Of a DNA stretch of 15,864 bases, positions 1 through 6,451 are shown piece by piece. Position numbers and translations under genes: made by a program. The first letter of the stretch is position 1. The number at the start of each line of letters is the position of its first letter. The notes under the pieces are model-generated. The model made no database searches and was not told where the DNA came from. It worked only from the letters and a program-made list of their open reading frames with translations. Source of the stretch: Acidobacteriota bacterium. GTDB lineage: Bacteria; Acidobacteriota; Terriglobia; Terriglobales; Acidobacteriaceae. The stretch lies in assembly GCA_003223595.1 (NCBI GenBank), contig QHVR01000598.1, positions 1 to 15,864 on the forward strand, written 5' to 3'.

Positions 1-2
1 TG

Positions 3-77
3 TGGCATCTGCTTGCGTGGTTCCCTGAGAACATGCACGCACTTTGGTCATCTGGTCACCGTTGGCTGCGAGGGTAG
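3..77 (+). CDS. possible C-terminal end of an upstream gene (partial)
   Basis: The frame is open from the left edge to a TAG at 75-77 and would encode a 24-residue tail rich in Trp, Leu and His. I do not recognise it. The main support is position: its stop lies 9 bases before the ATG at 87, and a GAGGG-like ribosome-binding site for the next gene sits inside its last codons, as is usual in operons. A second frame is also open over this short stretch, so the call is weak. Confidence 0.25.
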   Translation, partial: WHLLAWFPENMHALWSSGHRWLRG

Positions 78-86
78 CATCGCGAT

Positions 87-617
87 ATGCCGGCAATCCC
101 ATGGCGCATGCAGCTTGGATTTGTAGCGGCTTTTTATGCGGCCGTTCTGGGCCTGGCGACTACGCTGGTAGTCGAGCGCTACCTGCAGTATGCAAGGCAT
201 CCCGAGGATGCCACCGCATCGAGCGGCATGTACGCGGGTGGCGACCTCATGCTGGAAATATTCATCGCCGGCACATTGCTGGTGCCTACCATCGTGCTGG
301 TGCTGGTCATTGCGAAATCCGAGCCGGCTTTCACGATCTACTCGAAAATCCTTCTGGCATTTAGCTTGAGCGCTCCCCTTGCGTTTGGGTTGCTCTGTAT
401 TCCCACAGTGAGTTCAGGACCGGGTTTGCTGGGCTTCGTTTGCTTATGCCGATTGGAAGCCTCGCCCTTCACGCTGGCCGCAGCCGGGTTCAGCCGGGGC
501 GCGGCGCGCTTCCAAAGGCCGAAGCGCCTCACGTTATTCGCGCTGCTGGCCGAAGGCTTGACCCTGGTCGCCGTCGTCTCCGGGTTCGCGTTCTCCGTAC
601 TGGGCCATCATCGCTGA
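87..617 (+). CDS. hypothetical integral membrane protein, about four helices
   Basis: A 176-residue protein of unknown function. Hydrophobic segments at about residues 9-30, 54-76, 85-107 and 148-171 suggest four membrane helices. The loop between helices 1 and 2 (about 31-53) is polar, and a basic stretch (about 136-147, several Arg/Lys) precedes the last helix, probably on the cytoplasmic side. The start at 87 is preceded by GAGGG about 12 bases upstream; an in-frame ATG at residue 8 is an alternative. No catalytic motif is visible. It may be the last gene of an operon entering from the left. I am fairly sure it is coding because of its clean alternation of hydrophobic segments and its full length without interruption, but I cannot name a family. 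Confidence 0.6.
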   Translation: MPAIPWRMQLGFVAAFYAAVLGLATTLVVERYLQYARHPEDATASSGMYAGGDLMLEIFIAGTLLVPTIVLVLVIAKSEPAFTIYSKILLAFSLSAPLAFGLLCIPTVSSGPGLLGFVCLCRLEASPFTLAAAGFSRGAARFQRPKRLTLFALLAEGLTLVAVVSGFAFSVLGHHR

Positions 618-689
618 CGATCTCCACGCTGCGCTAGTCTAACCGCCGGCCAACCGGATCCTCATTCGGGGGTCCCTCCAGTTGAGCTC

Positions 690-821
690 TTACTTCTTGG
701 GAGCCGCGCTTTTTTCCAGTTGCCTGATCTTCGCCATGTTTGCGGCGATGCGCTTTGTGTCGCCGCGTTTACCCGAGCGATTGCGGCGCTTCGCCTTGGT
801 GCTGTAGTGATTTTTTGCCAT
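690..821 (-). CDS. small very basic protein, 43 residues, unrecognised
   Basis: An ATG at 821 on the minus strand opens a 43-residue frame ending in TAA at 690-692. A strong Shine-Dalgarno (CAGGAG) lies 6 bases upstream of the ATG, which makes chance unlikely. The peptide begins MAKNHYSTKAKRRNRSGKRG and ends in a Lys-rich tail. I count 9 Lys and 6 Arg against one Asp and one Glu, so the net charge is about +13. There is no hydrophobic segment or signal peptide. Such composition is typical of nucleic-acid or ribosome-associated small proteins, but this is inference; it does not match ribosomal protein Thx as I remember it. It is transcribed opposite to the flanking membrane protein and dnaB. 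Confidence 0.6.
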   Translation of the reverse strand: MAKNHYSTKAKRRNRSGKRGDTKRIAANMAKIRQLEKSAAPKK

Positions 822-882
822 CGAAGGCTCCTGATCGTCTCTTATTTATTCAGTGTTGCTGATACATGAGCTTACAGGAAAT

Positions 883-898
883 TGCCGCCGTAGCGGCA
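883..898. repeat. short hairpin between the basic small gene and dnaB
   Basis: A perfect 6-bp stem (TGCCGC / GCGGCA) closes a CGTA loop. No T-run follows on either strand, so it is not a standard terminator. It lies upstream of both divergent genes (690-821 minus and dnaB plus), about 60 bases from the minus-strand start, and could sit in either 5' leader. The rest of 822-1090 shows no gene. Confidence 0.3.
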
Positions 899-1090
899 GA
901 CGATCATCAGGCCAGCTCAGCAACGAGCTTGATGTTCGTGTTTTGTTCGCCTACACTGAAAAACGCTCGCAAGTCAACTTTGAAATATTCCGATTCGGCT
1001 GAGTTTTCCTAGCATGACGCACTCGCATTCACAAGCAACGCGAGAGTATGTTCAGGATTCCGCGATTGAAAACTCCTGAGAGAAGAATCC

Positions 1091-2455
1091 TTGGCCACTT
1101 CTGATTACACCATCAGCACGCTTCCGGCGAACGTTGAGGCGGAACGCTCGATCTTAGGGGCGATCCTCCTCGACAACTTTGCTTACAACCAGGCGGCGGA
1201 GCATCTGAAGGTGGAGGATTTCTCCCTGGATTCGCACCGCCGGATTTATTCGCGGATGATGGATTTGGCGGAGTCTTCGCGCCCCATCGACATGATCACG
1301 CTGATCGAGGAGCTCGATAGGCACAAGGATCTGCAGCCCATTGGGGACGTAGCGTATGTGTCGAGCCTGGTGGAGGGCGTGCCCGAGCGTCCCAGCATCG
1401 AGCACTACGTCAAAATTGTGCGCGATAAGGCGCTGCTGCGCGGCGTGATTTCAGTTTCGAGCACCGCCATTGCGCGGGCCAGCGACCAGTCGGATTCTGC
1501 CGAAGATGTATTGAGCGATACCGAGGCGGCCATCTTCCAGCTGTCCGAGAAGCGCATTGGCCGCGGCTTCATGGGCGTGCAGGAGATCGTGCGCGAGACC
1601 TTCGGATCGGTCGATGCGCTACTGCAGCGTGGGCAGCGAATCACCGGGCTGGCCACGCATTACACCGATCTCGACGAAATGACCTCCGGGCTTCAGAGGT
1701 CCGACCTGGTGATTATCGCGGCGCGCCCTTCGATGGGCAAAACGGCGTTTGTGATGAACATTGCCGAGAATGCCGCGATTGAGGATCAGCAGGTGGTGGG
1801 AGTGTTTTCGCTGGAAATGTCGCGCGAGGCGCTGCTGATGCGCTTGCTCTGTTCGCAAGCCCGGGTGGACGCGCACAAGATGCGTACCGGATCGCTGTGG
1901 CAGGACGACACTAAAAAGGTCGTGCGGGCCATGGAACAACTGGCGCATGCCCCGATCTTCATCGACGACACCCCGGGGATTTCATTGAGCGAGATGCGGG
2001 CTAAGGCGCGGCGGCTGAAGCAGTCGCAGGGGCGGCTGGACCTGATCATCGTCGATTACCTGCAGCTGATGTCCGGCGGGGGAAAGCGGTTTGAGAATCG
2101 CACCCAGGAAGTATCCGCGATTTCACGCGGGCTGAAGGCATTGGCTAAGGAGTTAAGTGTTCCGGTGATCGCGCTGTCGCAGTTAAGCCGTGCTCCCGAA
2201 AGCCGCGGCGGAGATCATCGCCCCCAACTTGCCGATCTGCGAGAGTCGGGCTCGATCGAGCAGGACGCGGACCTCGTCATGTTCATCTTCCGCGAAGAGG
2301 TCTATAAGCAGGACGACCCGGAACTGCAGGGACGGGCCGAAATTATTATTTCCAAACAGCGCAATGGCCCGATTGGCCGGGTCAAGATGGCGTTCCTGAA
2401 ACACTGCACCAGATTTGAGTCACTCGCCGAAGGCGGAATTGCCTCCGAAGAGTGA
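1091..2455 (+). CDS. dnaB: replicative DNA helicase DnaB
   Basis: This is the hexameric 5'-3' helicase that unwinds DNA at the replication fork and recruits primase. The protein has 454 residues, the usual length. It opens with the typical N-terminal LPANVEAERSILGAILLD stretch (residues 11-28), followed by the N-terminal helical domain and a linker at about 150-185. The RecA-like motor domain carries Walker A, ARPSMGKTAF (211-220), and Walker B, LIIVDYLQLM (318-327). The late SKQRNGPIGR segment (421-430) carries conserved arginines. The start is TTG at 1091, preceded by GAGAGAAG; an in-frame TGA at 1067-1069 and the lack of an upstream ATG support it. No intein is present. No clear terminator follows. 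Confidence 0.98.
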   Translation: MATSDYTISTLPANVEAERSILGAILLDNFAYNQAAEHLKVEDFSLDSHRRIYSRMMDLAESSRPIDMITLIEELDRHKDLQPIGDVAYVSSLVEGVPERPSIEHYVKIVRDKALLRGVISVSSTAIARASDQSDSAEDVLSDTEAAIFQLSEKRIGRGFMGVQEIVRETFGSVDALLQRGQRITGLATHYTDLDEMTSGLQRSDLVIIAARPSMGKTAFVMNIAENAAIEDQQVVGVFSLEMSREALLMRLLCSQARVDAHKMRTGSLWQDDTKKVVRAMEQLAHAPIFIDDTPGISLSEMRAKARRLKQSQGRLDLIIVDYLQLMSGGGKRFENRTQEVSAISRGLKALAKELSVPVIALSQLSRAPESRGGDHRPQLADLRESGSIEQDADLVMFIFREEVYKQDDPELQGRAEIIISKQRNGPIGRVKMAFLKHCTRFESLAEGGIASEE

Positions 2456-2573
2456 TCGCATTTCTTCAGGTAAATCCTGTAGTAGCACTCTCCGGTAAGT
2501 ACTGTAGGAGCTTAGATTTGCGAAGCTTCCTCGCAGACACCACCAAGCTGTGGAAAAGTTTGTGGATCGAAAG

Positions 2574-2595
2574 GCGGCGCTTTCGTTTGCGCCGC
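2574..2595. repeat. 7-bp GC-rich hairpin downstream of dnaB
   Basis: A perfect stem GCGGCGC (2574-2580) and GCGCCGC (2589-2595) closes an 8-base loop TTTCGTTT. It lies about 120 bases after the dnaB stop. No T-run follows on the plus strand, so it is at best a weak terminator or an RNA-end stabiliser. Confidence 0.4.
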
Positions 2596-2673
2596 AGAAA
2601 GACCGAGTGTTCCGTTCTCCTCCGGCCCTTTTCCCTCGCTTAAAGCCCTGACAGGTAACCAGTTATGCAATTT

Positions 2674-2705
2674 ATCTGCCGTTAATACAAGGATGTACGG
2701 CAGAT
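2674..2705. repeat. 9-bp inverted repeat with 14-base spacer
   Basis: ATCTGCCGT (2674-2682) and ACGGCAGAT (2697-2705) are perfect inverted copies. The element lies 20 bases upstream of the weak membrane ORF at 2725 in an A/T-richer patch. The spacing (about two helical turns centre to centre) would suit a dimeric regulator, but it could equally be a transcript hairpin. No function is shown. Confidence 0.45.
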
Positions 2706-2724
2706 CGAGCTATAACTCGCGAAA

Positions 2725-2961
2725 TTGAGATTTGCACATTTTGACGTTCTAGTACTTTCGTTTTTCGCTGGGATTGCGGGGTTGTTTGACAGCTCTGTAT
2801 GGGCAATTGGGGCCGCAATGTTGATGGTCACAATCGCTTTCTCCGATGATACCGGCCGTAATAACAGTACAAAGTTGTATGACCGCCTGACCGGGAGCGG
2901 CGCGGCTTTTCAGGTTTGTGTGAGGGCCGAGGCCGGTCCGCCGCCAAACAAGGCGCTGTGA
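2725..2961 (+). CDS. weak candidate small membrane protein
   Basis: A 78-residue frame beginning with TTG at 2725. Residues about 8-20 and 25-40 are hydrophobic and could form one or two membrane segments; the rest is polar and ends in a Pro-rich tail. There is no convincing ribosome-binding site before the TTG, and no family is recognised. It might also be the remnant of a longer gene. The alternation of hydrophobic and polar segments is the only positive sign, so I list it with low confidence as the best coding candidate in the dnaB-lepA gap. Confidence 0.25.
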   Translation: MRFAHFDVLVLSFFAGIAGLFDSSVWAIGAAMLMVTIAFSDDTGRNNSTKLYDRLTGSGAAFQVCVRAEAGPPPNKAL

Positions 2962-3013
2962 AGTGCGCTTCGCGCAAGCACGGATGAGGGCGTACGGGCT
3001 AGAATTGCGAACC

Positions 3014-4823
3014 CTAGCTGCCTTCGCCCACTTTCAAGACCGCGAGGAAGGCTTCCTGCGGGATATCTACGCGCCCGATCCGCTTCATCCGCTTCTTGCC
3101 TTCTTTCTGTTTTTCCAGGAGCTTGCGTTTGCGGCTGATGTCGCCGCCATAGCATTTGGCCAGCACGTTCTTGCGCATCGCGTGTACGGTCTCTCTGGCG
3201 ACGATCTTGGCGCCGATGGAGGCCTGGATGGGGACTTCAAACATCTGCCGGGGGATCAGTTCGCGCATTTTGGAAACCAGGGCCTTGCCGCGTTCGTAGG
3301 CGAAGTCGCGGTGCACGATGATGGACAGGGCGTCCACAGGCTCGCCCGCCACCAGAATGTCGATCGAGCTTAACCATGGGCGAATCCCAATAGCCGGCGA
3401 GATGGTAGTCGAGCGAGGCATAGCCCCGGGACACCGATTTCAGGCGATCATAGAAGTCGAGCACGATTTCGTTCAGCGGCAATTCGTAATGCAGCATCAC
3501 CCGGGTGGAGGCTACGTACTCGAACGTCTTCTGCTTGCCCCGCTTTTCTTCGACCAGGGCCAAAATTCCGCCCACGTATTCTTCCCCGGAGAGGATAGTC
3601 GCCAGGATGACGGGTTCTTCCACCTTGGCGATCTCGCTGGGATTGAGCCAGCGCGAGGGATTGTCAATCTCGACCACTTCGCCATCGGTCTTGGTGATCT
3701 TGTAGCGCACGCCGGGCGCGGTGGTGATCAGGTCGAGATTGAATTCACGCTCGAGGCGCTCCTGGATGATTTCCATGTGAAGCAGGCCGAGAAAACCGCA
3801 GCGAAAGCCGAAGCCCAGGGCTACTGAACTTTCCGGCTCGAAGAAAAATGACGAGTCATTGAGCCGCAGTTTCTCCAGCGCCTCGCGCAGTTGCGTGTGC
3901 TCGTGGGCGTCCACGGTGTACAGCCCGGCAAACACCATGGGCTTGATCTCTTCGAAGCCGGGCAGGGGCTCGATGGCGGGATTGCCGTCGTGAGTGATTG
4001 TGTCGCCAATCTTGGTGTCGGCGACATTCTTGATGTTGGCAACCAGGAACCCCACTTCCCCAGCCTGCAGCTGCTCGATCTCGACCGGCTTGGGAGTGAG
4101 GACCCCAAGGGTTTCCGCATCGAAAGTCGTGCCATTCCACATCAGGCGGATTCGCTGTCCCTTGCGCAGCGTTCCCTGAAAAACGCGCGTGAGAACGATC
4201 ACGCCCCGATAGGCGTCGAACCAGGAATCGAAAACCAGGGCCTGCAGCTGGTTTTCGGGATTGCCCTTGGGAGGCGGCACGCGCCGCACAATCGCTTCGA
4301 GCACATCGGGAACGCCCTGGCCGGTCTTGGCGCTGATGAGGACAGCGTCTGTCGCATCCAGTCCGACGGCGCTTTCGATCATTTCTTTTGTGCGGGGAAT
4401 GTCGGCGCTCTGCAGGTCGATCTTGTTGATGACGGGAATGATTTTCAGCCCGTGATTGATCGCCAGGTAAGAGTTAGCCAGGGTTTGCGCTTCGACGCCC
4501 TGCGAAGCATCGACCACCAGCAGGGCGCCTTCGCAGGAGGCCAGCGAGCGCGAAACCTCGTAGGAAAAATCCACGTGTCCGGGCGTGTCGATCAAGTTGA
4601 GCTGGTAAGTCTCGCCATCCTGGGCCGTGTACATCATCCGGACCGCGTGGGCTTTGATTGTGATGCCGCGTTCGCGCTCCAGGTCCATGGAATCGAGGAC
4701 CTGGGCCTGCATCTCGCGCGCGGTCAGCGATCCGGTAAGCTCCAGCAGGCGGTCCGCCAGCGTGGATTTGCCGTGGTCGATGTGCGCGATGATGGCGAAA
4801 TTGCGGATCTTAGCGGCGTCCAT
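3014..4823 (-). pseudogene. lepA: elongation factor 4 (LepA), frameshifted by a 4-bp duplication
   Basis: LepA/EF4 is a ribosome-binding GTPase. From ATG 4823 the G motifs are intact: AHIDHGKS (residues 13-20), RGIT (52-55), DTPGH (79-83), NKID (133-136) and SAK (164-166). Near residue 487 the sequence has TCGATCGA at 3360-3367 where a single TCGA would keep the frame. The first frame then runs out of family and stops at 3237. The other frame carries the family C-terminal domain (IDILVAGEPVDAL onward, including KCYGGDISRKRKLLEKQKEG) to a TAG at 3014. Removing four bases restores a 601-residue protein, the normal length. As written, the product loses the LepA-specific C-terminal domain. Because the tail is perfectly conserved, the break is either very recent or an error in the sequence. 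A TAGAAT (4847-4842) lies close to the start and no Shine-Dalgarno is visible. Confidence 0.93.
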
Positions 4824-4937
4824 GAGTTGAGGGCAATACTGATTCTAACAGGCGGGAAGCGGCGCCGAGCCCTGCCGACCGCTGGGCCCGCGTGTGCAAT
4901 CCAGTGGTCTTATTCGCGACATTCTTGTCGGCTGCTG

Positions 4938-4965
4938 TTGCTACAGAGTCTCTACTTCATATACT
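4938..4965 (+). promoter_or_regulatory. predicted sigma-70-type promoter of the amidohydrolase gene
   Basis: TTGCTA (4938-4943) and TATACT (4960-4965) are separated by 16 bases and match the consensus at 4/6 and 5/6 positions. Transcription would start near 4972, just ahead of the TAGGAGAGA ribosome-binding site and the ATG at 4991. This supports the later start and argues against the upstream in-frame ATG at 4892. Confidence 0.45.
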
Positions 4966-4990
4966 TTCTTTCGGCGGCGTAGGAGAGAAC

Positions 4991-6427
4991 ATGCGAACAG
5001 TTGTCACGACGTTACTGATGCTCGGCTGTGCAGCGGGGCAGACGCTTTCGCCAGAAGTCCGGAGCTTCGTGAGGACCGACGCGCCGGTCATTGCGCTAAC
5101 TCACGTGAGGGTTATTGACGGAACTGGCTCGGCGCCGCGTGAAGATCAGACGGTTGTCCTCAGCAAGGGAAAAATTGAGTCGGTGAGCGACGCTTCTGGG
5201 GCAAATCTTCCCAAGGACGCACAGGTGCTCGATCTGCACGGCTACAGCGTAATGCCCGGGCTGGTGGGAATGCACGAACACTTGTTCTATCCGATCGCGC
5301 CGGCTTCCTTCGCCGATATGGCATACAGTTTTCCGCGGCTGTACCTGGCGGCGGGCGTGACGACCATTCGCACCACTGGTTCCATTGAGCCCTATACCGA
5401 TCTCGAAATCAAGAAGCAGATTGATGCCGGAAACATGCCCGGTCCGCACATGCACATCACCGGCCCGTACCTGGAAGGCGCGGGATCGTGGGCCGTGCAA
5501 TTGCATCAGTTGTCCGGTCCGGAAGACGCGACCCGGACAGTGAATTACTGGCTCGACGAGGGCGTCGACAACTTCAAAGCGTACATGTTCATCACCCACG
5601 ATGAACTGGCAGCGGCCATCACGGCGGCCCACAAGCGGGGCGCGAAAGTTACCGGGCATCTGTGCACGATTGGATTTCGCGAGGCGGCCGCGCTGGGCAT
5701 TGATGACCTGGAGCACGGCTTGATCGTGGATTCCGAATTCCTGCCCGCCAGGAAACCGGGCGAGTGCAAGGGGGAAGAAGATGCGGTGCTCATGGGCAAG
5801 CTCGACATGAACACCGGGCCGGTCCACGAGATGATCCTCGATCTGGTTGCGCGGCACGTCGCTATGACTTCCACCCTGCCGGTCTTTGAAATGGGCAGTT
5901 TCCCCGGGCGTCCTACTCTGCAGCCGAGGGTTCTGGATGTCCTCTCGCCCAATGCGCGCATGCTTCTGCTGGAGAACCGGGTGCAGTCCAGCGATGCTGC
6001 GGCCATTCGAAGCCGGTATGGAACTGACGTGTCCCCCTGGCCGGCGGCTTTCAAGAAAGAAGAGGAATTTGAATTTGCCTTCGCCAAGGCCGGCGGCTTA
6101 TTACTCGCCGGGTTGGACCCCACCGGGATGGGTGGCGTGATTGCGGGCTTTGGCGATCAACGCGAATTGGAGTTGCTGGTCGAAGCGGGATTCGCACCTG
6201 TACAGGCCATTCATATCGCGACCTACAATGGCGCACAGTATCTCGGAGAACTGGATCGCATTGGGACGATCGCACCCGGCAAGCAGGCCGACCTGGTGGT
6301 GATCAAAGGCGATCCCTCCAGGAAAATTGAAGACATCGAAAACGTCGAGACCGTGTTTAAGGACGGGATCGGCTACGATTCGGCGAAGCTGATCGAATCG
6401 GCACGGGGGCAGGTGGGACTGCGGTAG
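4991..6427 (+). CDS. exported metal-dependent amidohydrolase (imidazolonepropionase-like)
   Basis: A 478-residue amidohydrolase-superfamily enzyme that probably hydrolyses C-N bonds in a small amide, cyclic amide or peptide; the substrate is unknown. A hydrophobic N-terminus (residues 1-16) looks like a signal peptide, suggesting a periplasmic enzyme. The metal site is recognisable: GMHEH (His95, His97), a likely carboxylated Lys196 in DNFKAYM, His223 in TGHLC, His242 in DLEHG, and Asp376 in AGLDPTG. The C-terminal GTIAPGKQADLVVIKGDP (425-442) is the usual return to the small beta domain. The start at 4991 has an AGGAGAGA site 3-10 bases upstream; an in-frame ATG at 4892 lies upstream of the predicted promoter. 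The gene is divergent from lepA and convergent with rnr, with a 24-bp gap, so it is probably a single-gene unit. Confidence 0.88.
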   Translation: MRTVVTTLLMLGCAAGQTLSPEVRSFVRTDAPVIALTHVRVIDGTGSAPREDQTVVLSKGKIESVSDASGANLPKDAQVLDLHGYSVMPGLVGMHEHLFYPIAPASFADMAYSFPRLYLAAGVTTIRTTGSIEPYTDLEIKKQIDAGNMPGPHMHITGPYLEGAGSWAVQLHQLSGPEDATRTVNYWLDEGVDNFKAYMFITHDELAAAITAAHKRGAKVTGHLCTIGFREAAALGIDDLEHGLIVDSEFLPARKPGECKGEEDAVLMGKLDMNTGPVHEMILDLVARHVAMTSTLPVFEMGSFPGRPTLQPRVLDVLSPNARMLLLENRVQSSDAAAIRSRYGTDVSPWPAAFKKEEEFEFAFAKAGGLLLAGLDPTGMGGVIAGFGDQRELELLVEAGFAPVQAIHIATYNGAQYLGELDRIGTIAPGKQADLVVIKGDPSRKIEDIENVETVFKDGIGYDSAKLIESARGQVGLR

Positions 6428-6451
6428 GGATCTCGCACGAGCGGCTCGCTG

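Larger units (their letters stand above)
2456..3013. other. gene-poor interval between dnaB and the 3' end of lepA
   Basis: About 560 bases lie between the convergent dnaB and lepA genes. By eye, 2640-2890 is richer in A/T than its surroundings. The stretch holds a 7-bp hairpin (2574-2595), a 9-bp inverted repeat (2674-2705), a DnaA-box-like nonamer TGTGGAAAA (2549-2557) and one weak ORF (2725-2961). I see no tRNA, no transposase fragment and no clear intrinsic terminator. The small hairpin at 2964-2976 (TGCGC, loop TTC, GCGCA) lies just past the lepA stop but has no T-run. Confidence 0.5.

Noticed and set aside
2452..2643. 63-codon frame overlapping the end of dnaB
   Set aside because: It has no ribosome-binding site or recognisable pattern, and it crosses a hairpin.
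3360..3367. Programmed frameshift in lepA, or a cloning fill-in scar
   Set aside because: No slippery heptamer or stimulatory structure is evident and LepA is not known to need frameshifting. CTCGATCGAC resembles joined filled XhoI/SalI ends, but the inferred original CTCGAC is neither site.
3891..4982. 363-codon plus-strand frame
   Set aside because: It lies antisense to lepA, whose GTPase motifs are unmistakable; long shadow frames are expected in GC-rich DNA.
4892..4990. Longer N-terminus for the amidohydrolase from an upstream ATG
   Set aside because: The predicted promoter lies within this stretch, and the ATG at 4991 has a good ribosome-binding site followed directly by a signal peptide.
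5096..5857. 253-codon minus-strand frame
   Set aside because: Antisense to the amidohydrolase, with no start signals or family motifs.
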